Shown: positions 10,768 through 22,825, counted from the first letter of the stretch. The stretch: 64,000 bases of DNA from Neopestalotiopsis rosae (GCA_023078685.1 JALGAS010000001.1:4216001-4280000); one strand, 5' to 3'. Notes: generated from the letters alone by a model not told the origin. Made by a program: numbers and translations.

Positions 10768-12448
10768 GAAATGATTCCTGCTGCATTTAATTCAGTGACC
10801 ATGCCTAACACAATGGCCGAACTGCCGGCAACCTTTTCCCTACGAAATGCGAAAACTACACATACGTGCGTGCTTATTCTCACCCGCCGTGGTTCAGGTG
10901 CTGAGGTGATATCGGACGTGTCAGAAACTTTGCACTTGTTATCAAAGCCAGACGACGACTTGAACAGAGCCGAACTGATTACTTGATCTGCTAGCATTTC
11001 CTAGCTAAGGCTAGATTCCACATAGGAGAGGCTTCGAAGCGCCGTAGACGCGCGCCTTTGCTCCGTGGTTTGGCCCACGTCCGTCATCGAATAGCATGCA
11101 CTCGAATCAGCCGACAATGATGCTATGTTTCTTACATTGTCAAGCTCAGGTCTATTCGATCGAGTCTGGACGCCAACAAGGTGATTGCGCCATGATCTCT
11201 GTGCGTGTACAGAGATTCTCAACATTACGTGTTGCTAGTCGCCTCGACTCCATGTTGAACCGCTTACTGGTAGATTTGAGGATCGCTTCAGTATGGCTCA
11301 CCCATTTTCCATCATGGTATCTCAAGACGGACCACACCTTTTGCTCATGCTCGACAACTGAAACCGGCAAATATAAGTGACGGGAGCCGTGACGAGTCCT
11401 CCCTGCAGTTGCCTCTCGGGCTGCACTTGATTGTGCACGGCCTGAGAATAGATGATACGTCTACTCATATATTTATCTGCCACAGACTCGTAGGCTATCG
11501 GATGGTTGTGGCTGAGCATATTCGATACCACTAAACAGTCCAACGCATTTTCTGGCATGTAAAGGGCTTGAGAGCAGAATACCGATGCAGGATATCCTGA
11601 AGACTATGTTCTCCATGTTTCACATGCCCAGAACGGCGGCGCCCAAGTTGCAGGAGACTGGTAATATGGCAAACCAAACGGCTGGCGTTCCAGAGTCGCC
11701 ATTTCCTCTTCGTGGTGCTGGACCTCATCGACTATATAAGACTCAACACTACTCGAAATCGTGCCAGCCGGTGCTTTGCTAAAGCAGGTCCTGAGAGACC
11801 TCGGAGCTGTCAAGAAGCATTGCTCTGAATTCTTAAGAGGGAGTGCCAGTCGTTGAGGGGGCAGAAGTGGGCCGTACCAGATGGCTGGTCATCTTTACTC
11901 GCATGAACACCTCAGCCCGGCTCTAGTCAATGATTGTCACTCCATCGAAGCACTGTTGGTTTTGCAATAAAGAAGCCAGGGACCCTAGATTCCAGGCTTG
12001 AGCCATTTCAGTGAACCGTGAATAAGTAGCCGAGAAAACTGATATCCATTTCGCGGGTTGGTGGACACGCGGTTATTCAATCAATGGGATTCTGTGCATT
12101 GGCGGCATTAGGTATGTCTCTGGAAATGGTAAAGGGGAAGAACATTGACGGCTCAAGGAGCACTTCACCTGAATCCATTACATGGGTTGTTTCGCTCGTA
12201 GGTGGCACTGTCTAGGTGATCATACATATAGACCCAAAATATTGCAGGTAGCAGTCGTGAGTATAAGGGTGAGAAATAGTTATGGGCACCAAAGTCATGA
12301 TTCTGGCAGTTTACAGCCCATCTACAGTAAATATCGAATTGGGTCATCAACCTTTTGCAGTATCTAGCTTCTTGCTCAGGTTTGACAAAGTCGGCTACGT
12401 GCTTGCGGTCTACTATCGATCTGCGTGTTTGCACTGCGTGCCTGCACG

Positions 12449-12832
12449 TCATTCTGGGTTCAGGTAGTCCACAATCGAACATTTTCGTTGAATAATCTCT
12501 CTGCTTAGAGCACGAGACAGGTAACGAGCATGGTCTCTAGGGGTTATCTGTATCTTTTTGCAATTATGTCCTAATACACGCACATCATGACTGTGACTGA
12601 AATATATTGGCAAGAGATTGGCACCAAGCAAGTATGCGATGGCCCCCATGCAGAGATCGTAGATCGTGGGAACAATCAATACATACAAAGTATAATAAGA
12701 AGCTCAACCAATTACCGTCCAAATGGGAAGACCCCTGTCATGCACCCATGCGGATCGATTGCTGTCACTTTTGTTCTTCCAGGTAATTTGGGAACATTGT
12801 ACTCTATTGCCAGCGACCAGCAGCCAGCAGCA
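12449..12832 (-). pseudogene. Possible decayed membrane-protein fragment
   Basis: One minus-strand frame is open from 12832 to a TAA at 12449 except for a single TGA at 12704-12706. On either side of that stop the translation is strongly hydrophobic and protein-like (LPIWTVIG before it, YVLIVPTIYDLCMGAIAYLLGA after it). A TGG-to-TGA change would restore a Trp. I recognise no family, and 128 codons with one stop can occur by chance. The plus strand also has a short protein-like stretch at about 12830-12920, so the assignment is weak. Confidence 0.2.
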
Positions 12833-13503
12833 TCAATGGACTCAAGTTCTCAAACTGGGTGTTTTATTCCAGAGAGACGCTGCCCGGATTGCCTTACAAT
12901 ATTATGTACCCAAGAGATGGAGTAGGATTTTAGAACATTGACTTTTCTGGCGCCAGTAGACAAGATAAGTATTTACCTCGAGGTATACCATCTTCTAGGC
13001 CCAAGGTACAAGAAGGTGTTCATGTTGATTTGGCGTTACATACAGGAGCTGAACAGCTTCGATTCGCGTACCTGGGTAGGCTCTTGGCTCGTTCGAAAGA
13101 AGGAAGAGAGAAAAATCCATTTGTCGGCCACTGCAATAAACGGCGCCTGCATCTGCGCATCAAGTGCCAACATTAACAGCTTGGTGTTGGTTGGTTGGGA
13201 CCCACCCCGGGTTGCACTTGCAGTTGTGACTACAAGGGTCCTCTCGCCTTCACTTGCACCATCCAGATCAGGTCCCTTGATATTTTTTCTCGAAGCTTTT
13301 CTTTTGCAAGAGCAGCACTCTCTCTTTGGTCGGGAGGAGCTTGTCAAGCTTGTTTCGAGAGGTTCAACCGTCCTCTTCCTGCCTTTTCCTCCCCACGTCA
13401 TCTTTTTTTGTTCTTCAGTGTTTTCAATTCCTGCTATCGCCAAAGCTGCGTTTGTCGTGTCTCGTTACACATTCGTTTTTTTCTATTTCCATTCTGGAAC
13501 AAA

Positions 13504-15245
13504 ATGGCGTCTATCACAGACCCCGTCACCATCGATCGCGCCTATTTCGACACCCTCGTACGAAGGTATGTACCATTGAAACAAGATGCGAGAAAAGCGA
13601 TACTCAAATCATCTTGCCGCCACTATCCCCATCGATTCTAATCACCCAAGCTTCCTTGTGCTTCCTACAATCTCTTCTGTGGATCTCTTGTGTTTTCCTC
13701 CAGGTTGCTGACTCTATGGTTTTCTTATCCCACAGGGCCAATTGTGTAAGTCGTGTTGCACCAGACTCTTTGCACTTACCCTCGACATATGTTTCAATGG
13801 CTTATCATGATGTCCCAGAACGATGGATTGCTATCGGCAGCCATGGCCGACCAGAACTTGACCGTGGTGCCTAAGACGGACTACGATAATCTCCTACAGC
13901 TTGCACACCAGTACACCACACTTTGCGCAAATCTGATGAGTGGAGGAATCGACGAGCAGACCATTGTGGTAAGTATCCAGCATCTGTGTGCGTGAAAGTA
14001 GTACCTGTCGGACAATAGAGTCCCGTTTCTGCATACACTTGCATAGAACACTGATATACAATTGAAGTTAACACAACGTAGGTTTTGAGCCAGGACAATA
14101 CCAGTCGCCATAGCCGAGAGGTGATCGGAAAGGCATCTGAATTGCACGGTGGCAACAAGTCCCAGTCTCTAAGCCAGACCAAGCAAGGGGCAACGCAGGT
14201 CTCTTCGGCTTCCAAAGTTTACAGCACCCACTACAACGGATACTCTGTCGGACATTGTCAAAACGGGCACAAAACTCAGCACGGCTACAATGGTTACAAC
14301 GATAGCGTTGAGTGGGCTGATGGTCCTAAGGAAGACTTTTCAGCCGAGTGCTCACCTGATGGATCCTCACCAGGAATGCAGCAAGAGCCCACCTTCAGTC
14401 AATCACTTCCCTATGAGCGACCTCACTATCCGCGAATGTGCAATCGAACAGTCGTTCTGGCAGGTCTGGCTGACGGCACTACCCACGGAGACGTGACCAA
14501 CGTTGTTCGAGGAGGCATGCTGCTGGAGATTTACCTTCGCCCCGCCGAGCATTCAGCTCTTGTCTCTTTTCTTCTCGAGGAGGATGCTGTTCGCTTTTAC
14601 GAGCATGTACGACGAAACGATCTGTACATCAATCATAAGCGCGTACGTCAGAATTCCCTCTTCATGTCGTTATTACTCGGCTAACTATATGGAAAAGGTC
14701 TTTATCAAATGGGCTGACCGGCACTTTCATCTTGCTGGCCACGTTGCCGGCAAGATTGCCCAAGGCGCTACTCGAAACATGATCATTCGCCGCTGCGGCC
14801 CTGATCACACTGTCGACAGCATTCGTGATCACCTTGAGCACATTCACAATCTCGTCGTTATTGGTATCGACTTCATTGGTAGTAGCTGCTACATCAAGAC
14901 CAACTCCGTACACAATGCCATGTTTGCAAGAACATGCATGATGAGCAGAGTGTAAGCAACAGAGAATAGCACATAAGTGAACATTGGGTTGACGCAAAGT
15001 ATAGCACGTATAAAGGCTCTAAGATTGAATGGGATGTGGACGAATGCGCACAGGCCTTGGAAGTCCCTCGGAAGCCCTCGGTTTCGAAACCCTCGCAATC
15101 GCTTGCCACGAAGTCATCAGGGGTCAAGATGCGCAACCGATTCGCAACTCTGAGACTGGATGACGACGACAATGGCGATAGTGACGATAGGCTCGACACA
15201 TCGACCGAGTTCACGGCTCTCAGTACCATTGGCGTTGGTGCATGA
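13504..15245 (+). CDS. Nrd1-like protein with two RNA-recognition motifs
   Basis: Six exons: 13504..13565, 13736..13745, 13819..13968, 14082..14642, 14698..14951 and 15005..15245, giving 425 aa. Exon 2 is only 10 nt; it completes the Arg codon split across intron 1 and then encodes Ala-Asn-Cys. The N-terminal part carries a short conserved-looking segment (PKTDYDNLLQLAHQYTTL), then a Ser/Gln/Tyr-rich disordered stretch. RRM1 (about residues 195-265) has RNP2-like TVVLAGL and RNP1-like ALVSFL. RRM2 (about 285-355) has RNMIIRRC and SCYIKTN, followed by the family signature NAMFARTCMMSR and KIEWDVDEC. Members include yeast Nrd1/Msa-type regulators that bind mRNAs controlling differentiation. The exact target is unknown, so cytoplasmic mRNA regulation is an inference. 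The leader is strongly pyrimidine-rich. Confidence 0.85.
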
Positions 15246-17045
15246 TGGAACGCTATCCGTCTCTGTTGACACAACTCGATCGACCAATGTTGCATATTAC
15301 AAGAAGGAGCTTCAGCGAGCTTTGCGGCGATTTTCTTGCATGTCAAGCTACCCGCTACCTCCTGCGACCGATTGGGGGATCCTTCAAGCCACACCCGAGG
15401 CCTTGTTGTTTTCTGGAAGGCGCAGGGACTGGGACAGCGTATGACGCTTTCTCAAACCTCCTGAAAAGGGATCTGCCTTGGGGATGCAGACGTTTAGAGA
15501 GAATTGAAAGGGTCTGGTTTGACGAGAGAGGACCTTTGACTTCGGTGATCAGATTGTAGTACAGGACCAATCTTTGTAAGTCAAATGCCTCACGGAGAGA
15601 CGCTCAGGGTGTATGATAGCAATAGATCGATGAAGGAAACGAAGGACCTGTATCTTTTACAAAGGCAAATATTAAGCACAGACATGAACTTCTACACTAT
15701 GTACTTTGTTTTCAAGGTGGCAAATAACTGTGTATGAACAAAATCCTGGTCTTCTGTATGCGAAGGTGCAACTAAAAAAGAAAGAAGATTGTTGCAATGG
15801 AATACTAATGATGTCCAAGGCTAGATACATAATAGTTCTGGAATTCTATAACCCCAGAGTCTCCACATTTTATAACCCTTGTTCAATGTTTCTTTGCTTA
15901 CACAGCAGTGTAGATTCCAAGTTTCCACAACTACGATAACTGAAGTATGACTAGGTACATACTAAGCATAACTCGGCATGAATAAAAATTAGTCATAAGG
16001 CTTGTATGCAGAATTACGGGAAGGTTCGGGATCATGTGAATTCGACATATGCTTCATATTTGCGTGGAAGGAATGATGAAACTAAAATAAGCATTGGAAC
16101 AGCAATACTGACCTATCCATTAAACTATCAGATGCTACTCAATGAACGATGCAAGTACCTTTACTGACACTGTCCTAGGTCATATAATATCTACTGCGTG
16201 CAACGAGTTGAAGTGATTCATAGACCTTGGTGACATGGGTGGTCTGGCCACAATGAGTTATAAAAGGTCGCAACATGCACAACCACCTGGAGCATTGAGT
16301 TACTCTGTAGAATGTCCCCTTGTTGAGCATTGAATTCAACCCAACATGACAATTGCCTTGTCACTGACAGGGTGGAATGAATAACAGCCTAAATAAAGTT
16401 GAATGAATCTCAAAATACATGCATAGGTAAACAACCTTTTAAGTTTAGCTGCATTCGGTGCCAACTGCCGAAGCTCTCGGATTCAGAGTCCAAACTTGCA
16501 AAGACTCTAGCTGTTCGATCAAGCAATCAATCAATCGACAGGCGGAATCTGAGAAGGGCTACGGTAATTATCTAGCTAGGCTGATAGGTAGATTGGTAAG
16601 TCAGTAGGGTTCAGAGATGGGAAAAAAGGAAAAAAAAAAGGATACTGCATTTGTAAGGTAGATAGGTAGGTAAGTAGTAGTAATAGATAGCAGTACATTA
16701 TCTTCATGGCTCACTCCCTCGCAGTATGCACGATATGCACGTCTTCTCCCCCCACTTTGGCAGCTACCCAAGCTAGTGCCACGCTTGAGCCTGATGGAGC
16801 CGTGCGAAAGCTCTCCACGTCACTCAACAACTCTCACTACCTACCCTACCTTATTAGACGTCCGTCCTCCTAAATCACTGCCCAACCCAACAATAACAAC
16901 CACCCACGCACGACCAGAAAGAGTACATATAAAAGTATCCCCTTTCTTTCGGTCTCGTCGCCTCGCCCGGGATACCCTCGATCCCTCCTTCTTCCGCGCA
17001 ACACCGAACCACTTGCATCCCTCATCGTTGATATGCACAGCCAAG
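15246..17045. other. Intergenic region and probable long Dcp2 leader
   Basis: No credible gene is present in 1.8 kb. Near 16570-16690 it contains a purine run (GGGAAAAAAGG followed by A-rich sequence) and clustered TAGG/TAGA tetranucleotides (see the repeat entry). The last 250 bp are C-rich, and an in-frame ATG at 16794 would add 84 residues to Dcp2. That extension is unlike the family and is treated as leader. Confidence 0.5.
16655..16690. repeat. TAGG/TAGA tetranucleotide cluster
   Basis: Imperfect tandem TAGATAGGTAGGTAAGTAGTAGTAATAGATAG-type sequence. The same GTAGGTAGG motif recurs at other intergenic sites in this window but never in an exon. Confidence 0.7.
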
Positions 17046-19274
17046 ATGGAAGAACAAATGACGATCGAAGACTGGTTGGACGACCTCTGCGTCCGCTTTA
17101 TTCTAAACCTCCCAGAGGAAGATCTTGGCTCGATTCCGCACATCTGCTTTCAAATTGAGGAGGCGCACTGGTTCTACGAAGATTTCATCCGCGTCCTGGA
17201 CCCCGCGCTGCCGCACATGACCCTCAAGGACTTTTGCCTCCGTATGTTTCAACACTGTCCGCTTTTCGCAAACTACTCGATCGAGCACCACATGCGGGCC
17301 TACCAAGAGTTTATGCAATACAAGACCAGAATTCCCGTGCGCGGCGCCATCATGCTGAACCACGAGATGGATAGCTGCGTCCTCGTGCGCGGTTGGAAGA
17401 ACAACTCAACATGGAGCTTTCCTCGCGGAAAAATCAACAAGGACGAAACCGACCTTGATTGCGCCATTCGAGAATGCTGGGAAGAGACAGGATTTGACTT
17501 GCGCAAGGCTGGCCTCGTACCTGCCGACGACGACGTCAAGTTCTTCGACATCACTATGCGTGATCAGCATCTGCGAATGTTCGTATTCCGCGACGTGCCC
17601 ATGGATACCGTCTTTGAGCCCCAGACGAGGAACGAGATTGGCAAGGTGGCGTGGTATAATCTGCGGGATCTGCCGGCTTTCCGCAAGAAGAAGCAGGGTG
17701 GGAAGCAAGCTGAAGGAGGCAATGGCGCTGCGGCCAATGCCATTCCAAACGCCAGCAAGTTCTACAACGTGGCGCCCTTCTTAGTACCGCTAAAGAAATG
17801 GGTGCTCAGCCAGAAGAAGAAGGACATACCACCCGAGGTGCTGCAGGATGACGCATTTGTGAACAATAGAGATATTGAAGAGCTGGAGGCTGCGATACCA
17901 CACTTTCAGGAGGCCGTCAACCGGTCCATGGCGGCCGAACAAGAAATGCGCAACTTGCTTAATATGCAGCAACACGCATCCGCATCAACATCAATGCCAA
18001 ATGGCAGCAATACGCAAGGGGCTGCGCTCCTTTCCATGCTGCAGTCTAAGGAGGCTTCGACGGCACCCTTCCAAAACCAGTATCCTCATTCGCCCATGGA
18101 ACAGACCACGATCCAGGCACCACAGCCACAGTCACCACATTACCGCCAGCACGCACAACGGCTCGCTCAGGGCACCTTTGAGCATGCACCACAGTTCCCC
18201 ATGGTGCCGCAACCGCAAATGATGCACGACAGTCTCCAGCAACAACAGTATCACGCAAGGCCACAGGTCCATATGACGACTGATGCGAGTGGAGGACCTC
18301 ATATCATGGTTGCCCCGCGTCAGTACCAAAACCAGCCTCAGCTGGTCCATCCACAACCTCAACCACCACAGGTGCAGCAAGCCTTGCTCATGCGAGCGAT
18401 GCTCGGGACGCCGGGCGCACAGCCTCATCAGCAACACCATCCTGGACCAAGTCATGCCGGTCAGAATATTCCACAACAGCATCCACAACAGCAGCATCCT
18501 CAACAATATCATCAACAACATCATCATCATCAACAGCAGCAGCCGCATCCGCCTCAACCAAACCCCTTCAACGTGGCTGCAAACAATGGACCATCAGGGC
18601 AATCACAGCCATCAGCACACTCAATGGGACTGCTCAACATGTTCAAGGACAAAACTGCCCAGGAAAATGTGCAGCAGGCTCCTAGTCAGCCCAAACCCAT
18701 GCCTGTCCAGCCGCCCACGCAGTCGCAGGACAGACATCGGTCTGGGCTTTTGGATATGTTCAAGCAGGGTGAACAATCCCCAGCGCAAGCCGCTGCTCGG
18801 CCGGATCTGCAGTTACCATTCGGTGCCTTGTCAATAGCCTCGAGGCCAAAGCAACAAGGTCAGCAGAACACGGCACAGGAGCCCCAAGCTGCCGCCCACG
18901 GAGCGAATCAGTCACCAAGATATCCATATGCAGACCCAAATCGTGGCGTGTCCGCCGCGGACATGTCCATTGCGCGGGCGCCAGACGCGTCGGCGCTGCC
19001 CATGCCGAACAATATCTTGCAGCCACGGCGAGAATCGACGCACGAGCAGCGGACGCAGCTATTGTCACTCTTTGGCAAGAACAAGGGCAAGGAGCCGGCC
19101 GTGTCTTCTCCGTCCATGGAGAATGCACGCCCAAGATCGCGAGTGGCGTCCATCGCCTCGGGAGCTGGCAGCCAGTCTAGCAGGCGTGGTAGCCAGACAC
19201 CGACATCGCTTACACCAGCTGATCAAAACTTCTTGTTAAACTTCTTGAAAAATGCTTCCAAGCCACCGCGGTAG
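17046..19274 (+). CDS. DCP2: mRNA decapping enzyme Dcp2
   Basis: A single exon of 742 aa. The start at 17046 (MEEQMTIEDWLDDLC) matches the N-terminus of the family. The N-terminal regulatory domain covers about residues 8-92 and includes the Box A region (FYEDFIRV). The Nudix domain follows at about 95-200, with a textbook Nudix box from Gly128 to Phe150 (GKINKDE...RECWEETGF) that supplies the metal-binding glutamates. Dcp2 removes the 5' m7G cap from mRNA, committing it to Xrn1 decay in P-bodies. The C-terminal ~480 residues are Gln/His/Pro-rich and disordered. They carry repeated short leucine motifs: ALLSML (near 18022), LLNMFKDK (18630), LLDMFKQG (18747), LLSLFGKN (19060) and FLLNFLKN (19230). 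These resemble the helical leucine-rich motifs through which fungal Dcp2 binds Edc3 and Pat1. Confidence 0.96.
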   Translation: MEEQMTIEDWLDDLCVRFILNLPEEDLGSIPHICFQIEEAHWFYEDFIRVLDPALPHMTLKDFCLRMFQHCPLFANYSIEHHMRAYQEFMQYKTRIPVRGAIMLNHEMDSCVLVRGWKNNSTWSFPRGKINKDETDLDCAIRECWEETGFDLRKAGLVPADDDVKFFDITMRDQHLRMFVFRDVPMDTVFEPQTRNEIGKVAWYNLRDLPAFRKKKQGGKQAEGGNGAAANAIPNASKFYNVAPFLVPLKKWVLSQKKKDIPPEVLQDDAFVNNRDIEELEAAIPHFQEAVNRSMAAEQEMRNLLNMQQHASASTSMPNGSNTQGAALLSMLQSKEASTAPFQNQYPHSPMEQTTIQAPQPQSPHYRQHAQRLAQGTFEHAPQFPMVPQPQMMHDSLQQQQYHARPQVHMTTDASGGPHIMVAPRQYQNQPQLVHPQPQPPQVQQALLMRAMLGTPGAQPHQQHHPGPSHAGQNIPQQHPQQQHPQQYHQQHHHHQQQQPHPPQPNPFNVAANNGPSGQSQPSAHSMGLLNMFKDKTAQENVQQAPSQPKPMPVQPPTQSQDRHRSGLLDMFKQGEQSPAQAAARPDLQLPFGALSIASRPKQQGQQNTAQEPQAAAHGANQSPRYPYADPNRGVSAADMSIARAPDASALPMPNNILQPRRESTHEQRTQLLSLFGKNKGKEPAVSSPSMENARPRSRVASIASGAGSQSSRRGSQTPTSLTPADQNFLLNFLKNASKPPR

Positions 19275-20429
19275 CGCACCGTATGAGCTCGATATATTTT
19301 TCTAATCCAGCGGTGTGAAGTTAGTCTTGTTTCGTTTGCATGGGATAGCGACGGAATTAGCAGTCTGTTTATTCAATAATACTTTGCTATTTGAAGTACT
19401 TGGCGCAACCCATCTCAGGCCTGGAAGCTGTCTACTGGAATCTGCTTGCATATTGGGCAGGCCTCTGGTCGCGATTTCTTGTGACATTCTAGCGTATGTG
19501 AAGCATTGAAGTGAAGATATGGCAGACGCGGTGATGTAGAATACGTTCGCCTAGTGCAAGGAATGAGAAGTGTAAGACGGCATATGAGCCGTGCCCACCC
19601 ACACCTGCTCATTGACGATTATTGGTACAGAGGAGGAAGATGTAAAGCTGTCAAACTACCGGTACTCGCAAAGCATCAGCGGAATATACTAGAAATTGAC
19701 ACGATGACCTCGGCAACTTGCTTCCTGCGAGCTGGGAGTGGGTATGGCTGGTGAACGGGAATAAGCAGTATGCGCGTTGCGGTGTGGATACTTTACATAC
19801 CATAAATATACTGCAGAAACAACATGACCAGGTTTTTCTCCACGCACGCAAGGAACATCTTGTACTACATAGACAGAACAGCGCGACAGGACGAACCCCA
19901 AGATTTCGTGTCTCGCGCTAAACAAGGCATTTCCCCAATGCCGAGCCTCTTTTTTCTAGGGCTCAGGGGGGGTTTGGGTGGTGCTTCCCTTCCTTCCCCC
20001 GCAGTCTGTCCCCTATTTCCGCCCATGGCGTCAACTAACGTAGGTAGATTAGGTTACTAGTTTGTGTAATACCTAGTTAGAGGCACAAGGTCTAGTCCCA
20101 AGCCATGAAAGGGTGGCTGTCGGTTTTAAGCCGACGGCTCATAGTACAAATGGCACTCGGAGCCGTCGTTGCATTGTCTCGTCCTTCAGCTATCGCTTGG
20201 CTTCGGTTAAGATTCTCTTCTCAGTTCTGCTTGCTATTGTTTCATTTCGACTCGTGATATATAATCTTTTCGTCTTGTATTTTCAGCGTCACCTTTGAAT
20301 TTGATACGTGAGCGTTTCCACACCTTGGAGAAACAGGACGACGAATCCATTCATACGGTCCAATTTCACCTCGGTTAACCATCTAACCTACACACAAGAC
20401 AACGTCATCTCATCATCCCATCAAGCACC
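19275..20429. other. Intergenic region
   Basis: No supported gene. It includes the Dcp2 3' side, a G-rich then C/T-rich stretch near 19960-20030, a TAGGTAGATTAGG motif at 20041, and probably the promoter of the acyl-CoA ligase. Confidence 0.45.
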
Positions 20430-22445
20430 ATGTCCGGGGCCACCTCAAGACTAAAGACTTTACTCGGGCACTTTACTTCGACCGAGTCATCGCCGGTTGG
20501 CCTTGTCCACAACCACCATCTTCACCAGCTCTCGCCGACCTTCTTTCTGGAACGAGCGGCAGCCATTGAGCCCAATGCAACGGCCATCTACCATGTCACG
20601 GCCAACCAGCAGGTCCTGAGACGGTCGTACGCCGAGTTTGCGGACAGAGCCAGGGGACTTGCTTATTACCTGCTCAAACAAAACTTCAAGAGGGTCGGTA
20701 TCCTGGCGACCAATACGCCAGCCTTTCTCGAGTCCATCTTTGGCATCATTGCCGCCGGCGCCGTCGTGGTGCCCGTCAACTATCGGTTCGTGTTATTCCC
20801 CCACTCCGTGGCACACCCGCTTTTATTTTCTTATGCGGCGGAGTGGTTCCGTTTTGCTTTTCAGCGGAGTCTCTAACATATATGTGCTGGCAAAAAGGTT
20901 GAAACCAGATGACATCACTTACATCTTTGATTTCGCCGAGGTCGACTCCATCGTGGTGGATAACGAGTACGTATCCCTGCTGGACGACTTCAAGAAGACG
21001 CATCCCAAAGTCAAGTTCATCATTGATACGGTGAGTTTTTGCCATGTTGTCCCGTTGAAAAGCTCGTGCTTAGCATATGATTGACCCCGAATGGCCTATA
21101 GGACACGGATGCGACTGAAGGTCAGCTCTGTGGGCCCTTTGATGAGGCCATCTTGGAGGGCCTCCAATATGACACGGCCCAGGGGAGTAAAGGCTGGGCA
21201 GGTCTCAAATCGCAGTGTTCAAACGAGGATGATATGCTGGCGATCCCTTTCACCTCGGGAACGACCTCTCGCCCAAAGGGAGTCGTCTACACTCACCGGG
21301 GCGCGTACTTGGCGAGTTTGGCCAACATTGTCGAGTCTGGCTTAAACTACCACAATGGGCGTTGCAGGTATTTGTGGACATTGCCAATGTAAGCCGGAGA
21401 ACTAGTCTTGCCATGACAGACGATTCACTTACATGTTTTCAGGTTTCACGCAATGGGCTGGACATTTCCGTAAGTATTCATAAGAGTTATATGGTATCAA
21501 GACACCAAGCTAATTGAGTACAGCTGGTCCGTCACTGCGGTCAGAGGAACGCATTACTGCCTGAGAAAAATCGATTATCCCTTGATATGGAAGCTCCTCA
21601 AGGAAGAACAGATTACTCATTTCAACGCAGCGCCAACCGTGAACACGCTTCTGTGTGCGTCCAAGGAGGCCGAGAAATTACCGCAGCCTGTACGAGTCAC
21701 GGTTGCGGCCAGCCCACCCACAGCTCACCTCTTCCAGCAAATGACTGAGCTGAACTTGCACCCAGTACACGTCTATGGCTTAACAGAAACTTATGGACCC
21801 ATTACAAAGGGCTATGCGATGCCTGAATGGGCGGACCTGCCAGACGCTGAGCGATATGCCAAGATGGCGCGCCAAGGACATGGCTTCCTGACAAGTCTGC
21901 CGATTAGAATCATCAAGCCAGAGCAGCCAGACGGAGCCGTGATAGACGTGGCCAAGAACGGCAAGGAGATTGGAGAAATCGTCTTCACCGGCAACATATG
22001 CGCCAAGGGGTACTACAAGGACGCCGAGGCGACCCGGAAGCTGTTCCTCGGCGGCGTGCTGCGGTCGGGCGACCTGGCCGTGTGGCACGCCGACGGGAGC
22101 GCGCAGATCCAGGACCGCGCAAAGGACATTATAATCTCGGGCGGCGAGAACATCTCCTCGGTGGCCCTCGAGAGCATGCTGGTCCAGCACCCGGACGTGC
22201 TCGAGGCCGGGGTGGTGGCCGTGCCCGACTCGCACTGGGGCGAGCGGCCCAAGGCCTACCTCACGGTCAAGGAGGGCAAGGCCCTGCAGCCCCGGGACAT
22301 GATCGACTGGGCCAAGAACCAGAGCAGTATCAGCAAGTTTATGGTGCCTAGGGAGGTAGAAATCGTGGATGAGCTGCCCAAGACGAGCACTGGCAAGATT
22401 CAAAAGAATGTGCTTAGAGAATGGTCCAAGAAGGGCAGGTCGTGA
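20430..22445 (+). CDS. AMP-dependent acyl-CoA synthetase / ligase (ANL superfamily)
   Basis: Five exons: 20430..20785, 20898..21030, 21102..21388, 21443..21469 and 21524..22445, giving 574 aa. Exon 4 is only 27 nt and intron 1 uses a weak GTTCGT donor. Core motifs are all present: the P-loop FTSGTTSRPKGVVYTH, the A5 motif VYGLTETYGP, the hinge/A7 region RSGDLAVWHADGSAQIQDRAKDII followed by SGGENIS, and the C-terminal catalytic lysine in PKTSTGKIQK. The enzyme should adenylate a carboxylic acid and transfer it to CoA. The order of motifs resembles medium-chain fatty-acid or aryl acyl-CoA ligases, but the substrate cannot be read from sequence. The C-terminus (KKGRS) is not a classic SKL peroxisomal signal. 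The segment 22015-22330 is clearly more GC-rich than the rest of the gene. Confidence 0.88.
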
Positions 22446-22825
22446 AATTGACGAGACTGTAGTCTTGAGCGTGTTTACAAGTGCCGATTCTTGGCTCAGA
22501 TGGGAAGTGTTGGATCTCTTCAGCAGCTTTCGACGATATATTATCCACGTCTAGAACACAAGAAATATATAAATGTTTTCTTGTATTGTGGATCGCTTTG
22601 TAAAGCATTCGAGGCGAAGACCAATATTCAAGTCTTGCTATTCAATATTTCTCAACCATAACCCCAAGCAGACGTACCTCTTGCCTGTAGAGCAATACGT
22701 GGGTCCGGAAACGCTACGATTGACCCCGGTTTCTTGAATCCATTGAACAAATGTCTCGGTCCCACATAGAAACACTGTTGTACGAATGCCATTGTCTAGG
22801 ATTAGACCAGGTACAGGCCCCCTTT
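22446..22825. other. Convergent intergenic region
   Basis: A short AT-rich stretch between convergent stop codons. It contains ATATTATCCACG and AAATATATAAATG segments and probably holds both 3' ends. Confidence 0.5.

Larger units (their letters stand above)
8797..13503. other. 4.7 kb gene-poor region
   Basis: No complete gene is supported. The left part is probably promoter and leader of the wall-protein gene and includes a T10 tract near 9041. The centre holds the 40-T tract described separately. A weak, broken hydrophobic reading frame lies at 12449-12832 on the minus strand. The last ~250 bp before 13504 are strongly pyrimidine-rich (TTTTCTCG, CCTTTTCCTCCCC, TTTTTTTG), as expected for the core promoter or leader of the RRM gene. 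Base composition is ordinary, with no strong signature of repeat-induced mutation. Confidence 0.45.

Noticed and set aside
10683..10997. Open frame on the minus strand ending in poly-Lys
   Set aside because: The Lys run is merely the T40 tract read in reverse; the rest has no recognisable protein features.
8797..13503. Gene desert as repeat-induced-mutation-degraded transposon
   Set aside because: Base composition is ordinary, with no dense TpA enrichment, terminal repeats or transposase/reverse-transcriptase motifs visible.
16794..17045. In-frame upstream ATG that would add 84 residues to Dcp2
   Set aside because: The added sequence is Pro/Thr/Arg-rich and unlike any Dcp2 N-terminus, whereas MEEQMTIEDWLDD at 17046 fits the family start.
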